Under the pieces are notes generated by a model that made no database searches, was not told where the DNA came from, and saw nothing but the letters and a program-made list of their open reading frames with translations. Positions 6,713 through 15,352 of a stretch of 64,000 nt of DNA are shown here, piece by piece. The DNA is from Acidobacteriota bacterium (GTDB lineage Bacteria; Acidobacteriota; Aminicenantia; Aminicenantales; Saccharicenantaceae): contig JAKLEN010000004.1 of the NCBI GenBank assembly GCA_022711665.1, positions 64,528 through 128,527 on the forward strand. Direction: 5' to 3'. The position numbers and the translations under genes were made by a program. Position 1 is the stretch's first letter, and each line of letters begins with the position of its first letter.

Positions 6713-8137
6713 ATGGCCATCGAGAGCCGGCCGGCCGACGGGTTCCTCAGGAAGCTGGGGTTAGCCGACACGATTTTCCTGGTCATCGGCGCCGTGGTCG
6801 GCTCGGGCATCTACATGACCCCCGGCCTCATCGCCGCGGGACTCCCCTCTCCGGGGCTTCTTATTCTCGTCTGGCTGGCTGGCGGCCTGGTCACGCTCTG
6901 CGGCGCCCTGTCTTTCGCCGAGCTGGGCGCCATGTATCCCGAAGCCGGCGGCCAGTACATCTATTTGCGCGAAGCCTACGGGCCGGCCGCGGCCTTCCTG
7001 TTCGGCTGGGCCTTCTTCGGCTTCATCATGTGCGGCGGCCTGGCCGCCCTGGCCGTGGGGTTCGCCGAATTCCTGGGATCGTTGCTGCCCGTCCTCTCGA
7101 CCGGCCGCGTCATTCTGCGCCTCGACCTCTTCGGGCTGCCTTTCAGCCTGTCCTCGGGCCAGGCGGTCGCCGCCTTGGCCATCCTCATACTGACTTTGGT
7201 CAACACCTTCGGCATCCGCTCCGGGGCCATCGTCCAGAACGTCCTGACCATCCTGCGATTGGCTACGGCGGCCGCCTTCGTCGTCCTGGGCGTTCTTGTC
7301 GGCCGGAAATCCGGCGGCGCGAACTTCCACCCGTTCTTCGCCGCCGGCCAGCCGTTCCCGGCCGTCCTCGCGCCGTTCGGACTGGCCCTGGTCGCCGTCT
7401 TCTGGACCTACGACGGCTGGTATTCGGTCAACTGTACGGCCGGGGAGATTCGCGATCCCGAGAGAACCATCCCCCGGGGGCTCGTCCTGGGCGTCCTGTC
7501 CGTCACGGCGGTCTATGTCCTGGTCAACCTCGTTTACCTCCTGGCCCTGCCGCTCGAGCGGTTCCAGGGCGTCGTCCGGGTCGGCGAGCTGGCCGCCGCG
7601 GCCCTGTTCGGCGGAAGCGGAGCGGCCCTCTTCGCTGCCCTGGTCACGGTCTCGATCTTCGGCTGCCTGGACGCCAATATCCTTTTCGGCCCCCGCGTCT
7701 TCTACGCCATGGCCCGGGACGGGCACTTTTTCCGGGGCCTGGGCCGGCTGGGGCGCCGCGGCCGCGTGCCCACCGCGGCCCTGTGGTGCCAGGCCGCCTG
7801 GTCGGCCCTGCTCTGCCTTACCGGGACCTATCAGTCGCTCTACGAATACATGCTCTTCGCTCTGCTCGTCTTTTTCGCCGTAACGGGCCTGGCCGTCTTC
7901 GTTCTGCGGCGCAAAGCGCCGGGGCTCGCCCGTCCCTACCGGACCTGGGGCTATCCGGCCGTTCCGCTGATCTTCATCGTCATGTCGCTCGCGGTCTTCG
8001 CCGGGATCGTGGCCGACGAGCCCCGGAAATCCGCGATCGGGGCCGGGCTCCTGGCCTCCGGGCTCCCCGTCTACCTCGTTTGGAGACGCCGGAACTGTCC
8101 GCCGGGGCCCGCGGCCGTAAAAAATGATTTCCCCTGA
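6713..8137 (+). CDS. APC-superfamily amino acid permease
   Basis: This protein of about 474 residues is hydrophobic throughout and fits a 12-helix APC transporter. The first helix carries the APC substrate motif GAVVGSGIYMTPG; helix 2 ends in FAELGAMYPEAGGQYIYLREAYG, typical of LAT/amino acid permeases. It probably imports an amino acid or methylated derivative by proton coupling or exchange. The start at 6713 is chosen because the predicted -10 box overlaps the alternative ATG at 6698. The RACo gene starts 44 nt after its stop on the same strand, so the permease may bring in the substrate of the corrinoid methyltransferase system. Confidence 0.85.
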   Translation: MAIESRPADGFLRKLGLADTIFLVIGAVVGSGIYMTPGLIAAGLPSPGLLILVWLAGGLVTLCGALSFAELGAMYPEAGGQYIYLREAYGPAAAFLFGWAFFGFIMCGGLAALAVGFAEFLGSLLPVLSTGRVILRLDLFGLPFSLSSGQAVAALAILILTLVNTFGIRSGAIVQNVLTILRLATAAAFVVLGVLVGRKSGGANFHPFFAAGQPFPAVLAPFGLALVAVFWTYDGWYSVNCTAGEIRDPERTIPRGLVLGVLSVTAVYVLVNLVYLLALPLERFQGVVRVGELAAAALFGGSGAALFAALVTVSIFGCLDANILFGPRVFYAMARDGHFFRGLGRLGRRGRVPTAALWCQAAWSALLCLTGTYQSLYEYMLFALLVFFAVTGLAVFVLRRKAPGLARPYRTWGYPAVPLIFIVMSLAVFAGIVADEPRKSAIGAGLLASGLPVYLVWRRRNCPPGPAAVKNDFP

Positions 8138-8181
8138 GGGCTTTTTCGTTTAAGATGGGGCCGCGGAGCCCGAAAAAAGCG

Positions 8182-9963
8182 ATGGCGGAGACATTTTTCA
8201 CGGTCGAGATCCTGCCCGACGGGACCAAAGTCCGGGCCCGGGCCGGCGAAGTCCTGGCCGACGTCCTGGTCCGGGCCGGCCTGCCGCTGAGCCTCTACTG
8301 CCGCCAGCGGGGGGTCTGCGGCAAGTGCGCCGTGCGCATCCTCTCCGGGCCCTTGCCCTTTCCGGAGCCGAACGAAGCCGCTCTCCTGCGGGATCGCGGC
8401 TTGGGCCCCGACCACCGGCTGGCCTGCCAGTACCTCGTCCGGGGCCACGTCTCGGTGGAGACCCTGCCGGGATCGAGGCTGGAGAAGATCGCAGTCCTCG
8501 ACGCCGGCCCGCCGTCGGCCGCCTATGTCGACCCGGCGGTCAAGCGTCTCTGCCTGGTCCTGGAAAAACCGCCCCTGCGATCCCCGACGGCGGTGGCCGA
8601 CGATCTCCGGGCCCGGCTCAAGTCGCCCGGGTTGGCGCTCGCCCTGCCGGCCCTGTCCAAGCTGGGCGGCGCGGCCCTCGGTCCGGCCCGGCCCATCGCC
8701 GCCATCCTCTACGACGACCGCGAGCTCCTGGACATCGAGCCCGACGAAGCCGGCCGCGAGCTCTACGGCCTGGCCGTCGACCTGGGAACGACCACGGTCG
8801 CTCTCGAGCTGGTCGACCTGCGGACGGGACAGGCGGCCGACCGCGTTTCGGCGGTCAACGCCCAGGCCTCCTACGGCGCCGACGTCGTTTCGCGCATAAC
8901 CTTCGCCTTCGAGAATCCCGATAACCTCCGGCGCCTGAGGACCGCGGCCGTCCAGCTGGTCAACGACCTGATCGGCACGATGTGCCGCCGAACCGGGGTG
9001 CCCCGCCACCGGATCTATGACGCCGTGGTGGCCGGCAACACGGCCATGAACCACATCTTCTGCGGCGTGGCCGTCGATACCCTGGCCCTGGCCCCGTTCC
9101 AGGCCGTCTTCTCGAGCTTGCCGCCGTTTCCCGCGGCCGACATCGGCCTGGCCCTTCATCCCCAGGCCCGGGTTTACGTCTCGCCCAACGTCAAGAGCTT
9201 CGTCGGCGGGGACATCACGGCCGGCCTGGCCGCTTCCGGCCTGGCCGCCGCGTCCGGCCCGGCCCTGTTCATCGACCTCGGCACAAACGGCGAGATCGTG
9301 GTCAAGAAGGGCGGCGAGTTCGCGGCCACCTCGACGGCGGCGGGCCCGGCCTTCGAGGGCATGAACATCAGTTGCGGCATGCTGGCCGTCCCCGGGGCCG
9401 TCGACCGGGCCGGGTGGGCCGGCGGCTTCAAGCTCCGGACGATCGACGACCTGCCGCCGCAGGGTGTTTGCGGCACGGGACTCATCGACATCCTGGCCGT
9501 GGCCCTGGCCCGCGGCCTGCTGGGCCGCGACGGACGCATCCAGGGGCCCGAAAAGCGCCTCCGGCTGACCGACCGGCTGTCGCTGACCCAGCAGGACGTC
9601 CGGGACGTACAGCTGGCCGTGGGGGCCGTCCGCAGCGGCGTCGAGCTCATGCTCCGGGAGTTCAGGGTGAAAGCCGCGGACCTCGACCGCGTCCTGGTCG
9701 CGGGCTCCTTCGGCAGCTCGCTCGATCTCGGCAACGCCGTGGCCCTGGGCCTGCTCCCCGACGTGCCGCTCGACCGGATCGCCTTCGTCGGCAACTCGTC
9801 CCTGGCCGGGGCGCGCCTGTTCCTGGTTTCCCGCCCGGCCCGGGCGGCGGCCGAGGCCCTGGCGGCCAGGATCGGCCACGTCTCCCTGGCCGTCCGGCCG
9901 GACTTCCAGGAGGAGTTCGTCCGGGCCCTGGAATTCGACCGCTATCCTAAAGGAGATTCATGA
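8182..9963 (+). CDS. RACo-type ATP-dependent reductive activator of corrinoid proteins
   Basis: The product has an N-terminal [2Fe-2S] ferredoxin domain with Cys40, Cys46, Cys49 and Cys82 (C-x5-C-x2-C...C, numbered from the ATG at 8182). A linker follows, then a large ASKHA-like ATPase domain (DUF4445) beginning at AVDLGTTTVALEL and containing FIDLGTNGEIV and a late VAGSFGSS motif. RACo proteins reduce inactive Co(II) corrinoids back to Co(I) at the expense of ATP. About 593 residues is normal for the family. An ATG at 8155 would add nine basic residues and cannot be excluded. The stop overlaps the next start (ATGA). Confidence 0.88.
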   Translation: MAETFFTVEILPDGTKVRARAGEVLADVLVRAGLPLSLYCRQRGVCGKCAVRILSGPLPFPEPNEAALLRDRGLGPDHRLACQYLVRGHVSVETLPGSRLEKIAVLDAGPPSAAYVDPAVKRLCLVLEKPPLRSPTAVADDLRARLKSPGLALALPALSKLGGAALGPARPIAAILYDDRELLDIEPDEAGRELYGLAVDLGTTTVALELVDLRTGQAADRVSAVNAQASYGADVVSRITFAFENPDNLRRLRTAAVQLVNDLIGTMCRRTGVPRHRIYDAVVAGNTAMNHIFCGVAVDTLALAPFQAVFSSLPPFPAADIGLALHPQARVYVSPNVKSFVGGDITAGLAASGLAAASGPALFIDLGTNGEIVVKKGGEFAATSTAAGPAFEGMNISCGMLAVPGAVDRAGWAGGFKLRTIDDLPPQGVCGTGLIDILAVALARGLLGRDGRIQGPEKRLRLTDRLSLTQQDVRDVQLAVGAVRSGVELMLREFRVKAADLDRVLVAGSFGSSLDLGNAVALGLLPDVPLDRIAFVGNSSLAGARLFLVSRPARAAAEALAARIGHVSLAVRPDFQEEFVRALEFDRYPKGDS

Positions 9964-10859
9964 ACCCCGCACCCTCCCTTCTCGATCTTGCCCGCACGCG
10001 AACGGTCCTCTTCGACGGCGCGATGGGGACCGAGCTCATGGCCCGCGGCCTGACCCCGGGAGCGCCGCCCGAGCTGTGGAACGTCGACCGTCCGGAGGCC
10101 GTGCGGGAGGTCCACGCCGCCTATTTCGAGGCCGGGGCCGACGTCGTCTCGACCAACTCCTTCGGCGCGACGCCGCTCAAGCTGGGGGCCCAGGGCCTGG
10201 AAGCCCGGGCCTTCGAGCTGAACCTGGCCGCCGCCCGCCTGGCCCGCCAGGCCGCCCCGCCCGGCCGCTTCGTCGCCGGCAGCCTGGGGCCGACCGGCCG
10301 ATTCCTGCCGCCCCAGGGACAGGCGACAGAGGACGAGCTGGCCGCGGCCTACGCCGAGCAGGCCCGGGCCCTGGCCGCCGGCGGCGTCGACATCTTCCTG
10401 ATCGAGACCCAATACGACCTGCGCGAAGCCCTGGCCGCCGTCCGCGGCATCCGCTCCGTCTCGACGCTGCCGGTGTTCGCGGCCATGACCTTCGGCGCCT
10501 TCCGCCGGGGCTATTTCACCCTGATGGGCGATGAGGCCGGCCGGTCCGCCGCGGCCCTGGCGGACGCCGGCGCCGACGTGATCGGGGCCAACTGCACGCT
10601 GGCCAGCGAGCAGATGGCCGGCTGCGTCCGGGCTCTGCGCGCCGGCACGGCGCGCCCGGTCATCGCCCAGGCCAACGCCGGCCAGCCCGTCGTCCGGCCG
10701 GACGGCACCGTCGGCTACCCGCTGACGGTCGAGGAGTACGTCCGCTTCGTGCCGGAGATCGTCGCGGCCGGGGCCGCGTTCGTCGGCGGCTGCTGCGGAA
10801 CGACGCCGGCCCATATCCGGGCCATGGCCCGAATCCTTCGCGGGGAGGCTGGATCATGA
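9960..10859 (+). CDS. Homocysteine S-methyltransferase (MetH N-terminal-like module)
   Basis: This 299-residue TIM-barrel protein matches the homocysteine-binding module of methionine synthase: FDGAMGTELMARG at the N-terminus, VSTNSFGATPLKLG, GSLGPTGRFLPP, and the zinc ligands Cys212 (GANCT) and Cys278-Cys279 (GGCCGTTP). It should bind zinc and homocysteine and accept a methyl group to form methionine. Unlike full MetH it has no pterin, cobalamin or reactivation module; the cobalamin module is the next gene, joined by an ATGA overlap, and RACo is just upstream. This makes it the likely second methyltransferase of the operon. Confidence 0.88.
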   Translation: MNPAPSLLDLARTRTVLFDGAMGTELMARGLTPGAPPELWNVDRPEAVREVHAAYFEAGADVVSTNSFGATPLKLGAQGLEARAFELNLAAARLARQAAPPGRFVAGSLGPTGRFLPPQGQATEDELAAAYAEQARALAAGGVDIFLIETQYDLREALAAVRGIRSVSTLPVFAAMTFGAFRRGYFTLMGDEAGRSAAALADAGADVIGANCTLASEQMAGCVRALRAGTARPVIAQANAGQPVVRPDGTVGYPLTVEEYVRFVPEIVAAGAAFVGGCCGTTPAHIRAMARILRGEAGS

Positions 10860-11515
10860 CCCTGAGCAAGGCTGAGATCTTTCCCCGGATGAGCGAGGCC
10901 ATCATAGCCGGTGACCGCGAGGCCGCCCGGGCCCTGGCGGAAGAGGCGGCCGGGGCCGGGTTCGACCTCCTCGAGGTCGTGGACAAGGGCTACCTGCCGG
11001 GCCTGCGCAAGGTCGGCGAGCTCTGGGAGCAGGGAGAGTATTTCCTGCCCGAGCTCATCACCAGCGCCGAGGCCATGAAGGCGGCCATGGCCGTCCTCGG
11101 CCCGGCCCTCAACCGCGGGCCCGCGGGCTCCCGGCGCGCCGGCAGGATCGTTATCGGCACGGTCGAGGGCGATATCCACGACATCGGCAAGAACCTGGTG
11201 GCCTCGATGCTCCAGGCCGGCGGCTTCGAGGTTTTCGACCTCGGGGCCGACGTCAAGCTGGAGCGCTTCGTCGAGAAGGCCGAGGAGGTCGGGGCCGGGA
11301 CGATCTGCCTGTCGGCCCTGCTGACGACGACCATGGCCGCCCAGAAGCGGTTCATCGGCCTGCTGCGGGACCGGGGTCTGCGCGGCAAGTACAAGGTTCT
11401 GGTCGGCGGCGCCCCGGCCAGCCGGCGGTGGGCCGAGGAGATCGGCGCCGACGGCTACGCCGAGAACGCCGTGGCGGCCGTCAATCTGGCCAAGTCGTTG
11501 GCCGGAGGAAGCTGA
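10856..11515 (+). CDS. Free-standing corrinoid (methyl carrier) protein, MtaC/MttC-like
   Basis: The 219-residue protein has a four-helix cap (residues 1-90, with GELWEQGEYFLPELI) and a B12-binding Rossmann domain. The cobalt-ligating motif is DIHDIG with His108, and downstream segments VFDLGADV and LVGGAP match the family. It carries the methyl group on cobalt between the MttB-type methyltransferase and the acceptor enzyme. Its start overlaps the homocysteine methyltransferase stop by 4 nt, so the two are probably made in equal amounts. Confidence 0.9.
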   Translation: MTLSKAEIFPRMSEAIIAGDREAARALAEEAAGAGFDLLEVVDKGYLPGLRKVGELWEQGEYFLPELITSAEAMKAAMAVLGPALNRGPAGSRRAGRIVIGTVEGDIHDIGKNLVASMLQAGGFEVFDLGADVKLERFVEKAEEVGAGTICLSALLTTTMAAQKRFIGLLRDRGLRGKYKVLVGGAPASRRWAEEIGADGYAENAVAAVNLAKSLAGGS

Positions 11516-11568
11516 GGCCCGCCGGCCCCGCTCTCAGGCGGGCCGGCCGGTCCTGAAAGGGCGCGTCC

Positions 11569-13038
11569 ATGATCGAAACACGCCGGCCGAAGCTGGAACT
11601 CCTGTCTCGGGAGTTCGTCGAACGGATCATCGACGAGGGACTGACCCTGCTCGAGCGTCACGGCGTCCTGGTCGAGAACGCCGAGGCCCTGGACCTGCTC
11701 ACGGCCGCCGGGGCCCGGGTCGATCCCTCGACCGGGATGGCCCGCATCGGGCGGCCGATCATCGAGGCCGCGCTGGCGACGGCGCCGCCGTCCGTCACGG
11801 TCTACGACCGGAGCGGCGGCCGGGCCTTCACCGTCGGCGGGGACGAAGTCCACTTCGATCCCGGCTCGGCCGGGGTGACGCTGCTCGACCACGACACCCG
11901 GACGCAGCGGCAGGCCTCGGCGGCCGACCTGGCCGCGTTCTACAAGCTCACCGAGACGCTCGAGCACCTCCATTTCCAGAGCACCTGCCTCGTCCCGGCC
12001 GACGTCCCGTCCCGGGTCGCCGACGCTTACCGGCTCTGGCTCGGCCTCGTCCTGTCGGAGAAGCCGTTCGTTACCGGCACCTTCCGGGTCGAGGGCTTCC
12101 GGCCGATGAAGGACCTCCTGGCCGCCGTCCGGGGCGGCGAGTCCGGTTTGCGGGCCAGGCCGCTGGCCATCTTCGACGCCTGCCCCTCCCCTCCCCTGAA
12201 GTGGAGCAACCTGACGGCCCAGAGCCTGGTCGACGCGGCCCGGGCCGGCGTCCCCTCCGAGCTCATCTCCATGGGCATGACCGGCGCGACGTCGCCGACG
12301 ACCATCGCCGGGACTCTGGTCCAGCACGTGGCCGAAAGCCTGTCCGGCGTGGCCATCGTCCAGCTGGCCGCGGCCGGCGCTCCGGTCATCTTCGGCGGCT
12401 CGCCCTCGAGCTTCGACATGCGGCACGGCACGACTCCGATGGGCGCCATGGAGACGATGATGATCGACGTCGGCTACGCCCAGATCGGCAAGGCCCTGAA
12501 GCTGCCGACGCACGCCTACATGGCACTGAGCGACGCCAAGGTCAACGACGCCCAGGCCGGTTTCGAGACGGGCCTGGGCGCGGTCCTGGCCGCCCTGGCC
12601 GGCATCAACGTCGTCTCCGGACCGGGCATGCTCGATTTCGAGAGCTGCATGAGCCTGGAGAAGCTGGTCATCGACGACGGGCTCTGCGCCATGGCCTACC
12701 GCCTGATCGAAGGCGTCGCCCAGCGGGACGATCCGATCGCCCTGGGCGTCTTCGATGGCTTCCGCCCCGGCCAGTCCTTCCTGACGCATCCCCACACCCG
12801 GCGGTGGTACCGGACGGAGCACCTGCCGGCCGGCCTGGCCGACCGCGATCCCTACGAGGCCTGGGCGGCGGCCGGAGGGACGACGATCGTCGACAAGGCC
12901 CACGACGACGTCGCCCGGCGTCTGGGCAGGTACTCCGCCCCGCCCCTGGCCGGGGATCTGCGGCGGGATCTCGACGGGATCATGTCCGCCTACGCCCGCT
13001 CTTCGGGGGTCCCGGCGCCGGCGCTCCCGGCGGCCTGA
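11569..13038 (+). CDS. MttB-superfamily methyltransferase, non-pyrrolysine
   Basis: The 489-residue product belongs to the trimethylamine methyltransferase (MttB) superfamily: LLERHGVLVEN near the N-terminus, FDPGSAGVTLLD, a central GMTGATSPTTIAGT segment and GINVVSGPGMLDFE. The frame has no in-frame amber codon, so this is not the pyrrolysine enzyme that uses trimethylamine. Characterised non-Pyl members demethylate quaternary amines such as glycine betaine, proline betaine, carnitine and gamma-butyrobetaine. The substrate here cannot be read from sequence. It follows the corrinoid gene by 53 nt; a GC hairpin (GGCCCGCC at 11516, GGCGGGCC at 11537) lies in that gap and may tune relative expression. 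Confidence 0.88.
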   Translation: MIETRRPKLELLSREFVERIIDEGLTLLERHGVLVENAEALDLLTAAGARVDPSTGMARIGRPIIEAALATAPPSVTVYDRSGGRAFTVGGDEVHFDPGSAGVTLLDHDTRTQRQASAADLAAFYKLTETLEHLHFQSTCLVPADVPSRVADAYRLWLGLVLSEKPFVTGTFRVEGFRPMKDLLAAVRGGESGLRARPLAIFDACPSPPLKWSNLTAQSLVDAARAGVPSELISMGMTGATSPTTIAGTLVQHVAESLSGVAIVQLAAAGAPVIFGGSPSSFDMRHGTTPMGAMETMMIDVGYAQIGKALKLPTHAYMALSDAKVNDAQAGFETGLGAVLAALAGINVVSGPGMLDFESCMSLEKLVIDDGLCAMAYRLIEGVAQRDDPIALGVFDGFRPGQSFLTHPHTRRWYRTEHLPAGLADRDPYEAWAAAGGTTIVDKAHDDVARRLGRYSAPPLAGDLRRDLDGIMSAYARSSGVPAPALPAA

Positions 13039-13057
13039 CCGCCGCGGAGCCGGGCGC

Positions 13058-14458
13058 TCAGTCCAGGTCCCAGGATTCGAGGTATTCCGGGACCTCGATC
13101 GTCCAGCCCCTGGCCCGGCGTTCCCGTTCGGCCAGATCGGCGGCGATGTCCGCGTCCCCGTGGGTGACGAAAAGCCGCCGGGGCGGGGTCTTGAAGCCGT
13201 CCAGCCAGCGGTCGAGCCCGCGGCGGTCGGCGTGGGCGGAAAAGCCGTTGATGCTCGCCACCCGGGCCCGGACGGGCAGCGTCCGGCCGAGGATCCGGAC
13301 CTCGGGGGCGCCCTCGAGGATCTGGCGGCCCAGGGTATCGTGGGCCTGGAAGCCGACGAAGAGGACGGTCGACTCGGGGCGGACGATGTCCCGGGCCAGA
13401 TGGTGCTTGATGCGGCCGCCGGTGACCATGCCCGAGCCGGCCATGATAACGGCCGGCCTTCGGGAATCGTTGATGGCCTTGGATTCCTCGGTCGTGCGGA
13501 CGATGGTCAGGCCGGGGAATTTGAAGGGGTCCCGACCGGCGGCCAGGAGCCGGCTGGCTTCGTCGTCGAAGAACTCCGTGTGGCGCTCGAAGGCCCGAGT
13601 CACTTCGCGGCCCATCGGGCTGTCGAGATAGACGGGCAGCGGCGGGATGGCTTTGTCGTAAACCAGGCGGCTGAGATGGAACATCAGGTCCTGGGCCCGT
13701 TCGATGGCGAACGTCGGGATGACGACGTTGCCGCCGGCGGCGGCCGTCTCCCGGATGACGGCCGCCAGGAGCCCGTCGACCAGGCTCGGGTCCTCGTGGT
13801 CGCGGTCGCCGTAGGTCGATTCCATGACGGCATAGTCGGCCCGCTCGAAGAGCGAGGGGTCGTTGACGAAGGGCATGTCCCACTGCCCGATGTCTCCGGA
13901 GAAGACCAGGGTCCGGGCCTCGCCGTTCTCCCGGGCAGTGAGCTCGATCATGGCCGAGCCCAGGATGTGGCCGGCGTCGCGGAAGCGGACCGAGACGGCC
14001 TCGCCGAGGTCGAGGGGCGATTCGTAGGCCACCTCCTCGACCAGGGGCATGGTAGCCTGGACGTCCTGCGTCGTGTACAGGGGGACCGGCGGATGGGCGC
14101 CGGAGCGGCCTTCGCGCTCGTGACGGCGCTTTTTATAGGCCGCGTCCTCTTCCTGGATCTCGGCCGAGTCCATCAGGGCGATCGACAGTATGTCGGCCGT
14201 CGGGGCCGTCGTCAGGATGGTGCCGGAGAACCCGTCCCGGACGAGGCGCGGGATGAGGCCGCTGTGGTCCAGGTGGGCGTGGGTCAGCAGGAGAACGTCG
14301 ATCCCCCTGGGATCGACCGGGAAGGGACCCCAGTTGCGGCCGAGGAACCGCCGCTCCTGGTAGAGGCCGCAATCGACGAGGATGCGCAGGCCCCCGGCTT
14401 CGACGAAATACGAGGAGCCCGTGACCTGTCGCGCGGCCCCGAGAAATGCCAGCTTCAT
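13058..14458 (-). CDS. Beta-CASP metallo-beta-lactamase fold RNA hydrolase
   Basis: This 466-residue enzyme has the metallo-beta-lactamase zinc motif THAHLDHSG (about residues 59-67), then DAGHILGSAMIEL and FSGDIGQWD, and the beta-CASP region with YGDRDHE, TFAIERAQD and SGMVTGGRIKHHL. The C-terminal SAHADRR and VTHGD segments complete it. The architecture matches bacterial CPSF73/Ysh1-like exonuclease or endoribonuclease proteins (COG1236), which probably process RNA. No KH domain is seen. The start follows from the family N-terminus (MKLAFLGAARQVTGS). It is last in a reverse-strand series after a membrane protein gene. Confidence 0.88.
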   Translation of the reverse strand: MKLAFLGAARQVTGSSYFVEAGGLRILVDCGLYQERRFLGRNWGPFPVDPRGIDVLLLTHAHLDHSGLIPRLVRDGFSGTILTTAPTADILSIALMDSAEIQEEDAAYKKRRHEREGRSGAHPPVPLYTTQDVQATMPLVEEVAYESPLDLGEAVSVRFRDAGHILGSAMIELTARENGEARTLVFSGDIGQWDMPFVNDPSLFERADYAVMESTYGDRDHEDPSLVDGLLAAVIRETAAAGGNVVIPTFAIERAQDLMFHLSRLVYDKAIPPLPVYLDSPMGREVTRAFERHTEFFDDEASRLLAAGRDPFKFPGLTIVRTTEESKAINDSRRPAVIMAGSGMVTGGRIKHHLARDIVRPESTVLFVGFQAHDTLGRQILEGAPEVRILGRTLPVRARVASINGFSAHADRRGLDRWLDGFKTPPRRLFVTHGDADIAADLAERERRARGWTIEVPEYLESWDLD

Positions 14459-14475
14459 AGAGATTGCTTGTCCTT

Positions 14476-15342
14476 TCAGTAGGGGTGAGACCGGTAGAAC
14501 TCCGCCTGGGCGGCGATGAAGAGCGTCCGCGTCCAGATCCGGAAAACGACATAGATCTGCATCCAGAAGAACCCGGCGACGACCAGCCCGACGCCGGGCG
14601 CGCCGAGGGGCTTCAATACGGCATAGAAGACGGCCGCGCCGGCCAGCGTCCCTAGGACCAGGAGCAGATAGAGGGCCCAGGCCCTGAAGAAGCGGGCCTT
14701 GAGGAACGTCAGGGCGTGGCGCAGGGCCTTGAGGACCCGGCGCTCCTCGTCCGCGACCACGGCGATGCGGGCGTAATCGACGATCATGTGGACGACGGAC
14801 AGGAGGAGCAGGGCGATGAGGAGATGGATGTTCGAGAGGATGAGCGGCGTCCATTCCGTGACCGCGCCGTCGCTGATCGGCCGGAATAGGACCGACACGA
14901 GCTTCAGGACGACGCCCAGGGTCAGGGCGTAGAAGACGAGGGACAGCAGGAACAGGCGGACATACCTCCAGAACAGGCGCCCGCAGTCGGCCGAGAAGGC
15001 GGCCAGGGAAGCCGGCGCCTCGCGGTCCAGGAGACGGCCGACGATGCCGCCGTTGAGGAAGACGTGGAGGACGAGATACAGGAGGCCGAGGACGACGAAG
15101 CCGGCCAGAAGGGCCGGGAAGGCCCTGCCGTAGCCCAGCACGGCCTCCCCGATCCACATGGGGTCGACCGGCTGGACGCTCAGGCCGGCCAGCGAGTGGC
15201 CGAGCTCCTTCTGGACGATGGCCAGGAAGGGAGCGGCGGCCGCCAGGGCGAAGGCCAGGTTGACGACGTAGAGGATGACCACCAGGCGCGGCTTCCGGAA
15301 GGTCGTTCCCAGGCCCCCGGAGATGGCTTTGAAGATGCCCAT
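14476..15342 (-). CDS. Multi-pass membrane protein of unknown function
   Basis: The 288-residue protein has about six hydrophobic segments, near residues 20-43, 74-95, 126-152, 167-189, 219-241 and 250-268. A short N-terminal GIFKAISGGLGTTFRKPRL and a cytoplasmic-type loop rich in Glu/Arg (ADEERRVLKALRHAL) are visible. I do not recognise a named family with confidence. It lies 10 nt after the M1 peptidase stop and 17 nt before the beta-CASP start, in one operon-like series. It could belong to the envelope or serve the peptidase, but that is inference. Confidence 0.6.
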   Translation of the reverse strand: MGIFKAISGGLGTTFRKPRLVVILYVVNLAFALAAAAPFLAIVQKELGHSLAGLSVQPVDPMWIGEAVLGYGRAFPALLAGFVVLGLLYLVLHVFLNGGIVGRLLDREAPASLAAFSADCGRLFWRYVRLFLLSLVFYALTLGVVLKLVSVLFRPISDGAVTEWTPLILSNIHLLIALLLLSVVHMIVDYARIAVVADEERRVLKALRHALTFLKARFFRAWALYLLLVLGTLAGAAVFYAVLKPLGAPGVGLVVAGFFWMQIYVVFRIWTRTLFIAAQAEFYRSHPY

Positions 15343-15352
15343 GGCTCCCTCC

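Noticed and set aside
11516..11544. GC-rich inverted repeat between the corrinoid and mttB genes as a terminator
   Set aside because: There is no T run after the stem and the next gene clearly belongs to the same system.
11569..13038. Pyrrolysine-containing trimethylamine methyltransferase
   Set aside because: The frame has no internal TAG, and no pyl gene is present; the non-Pyl MttB class fits better.
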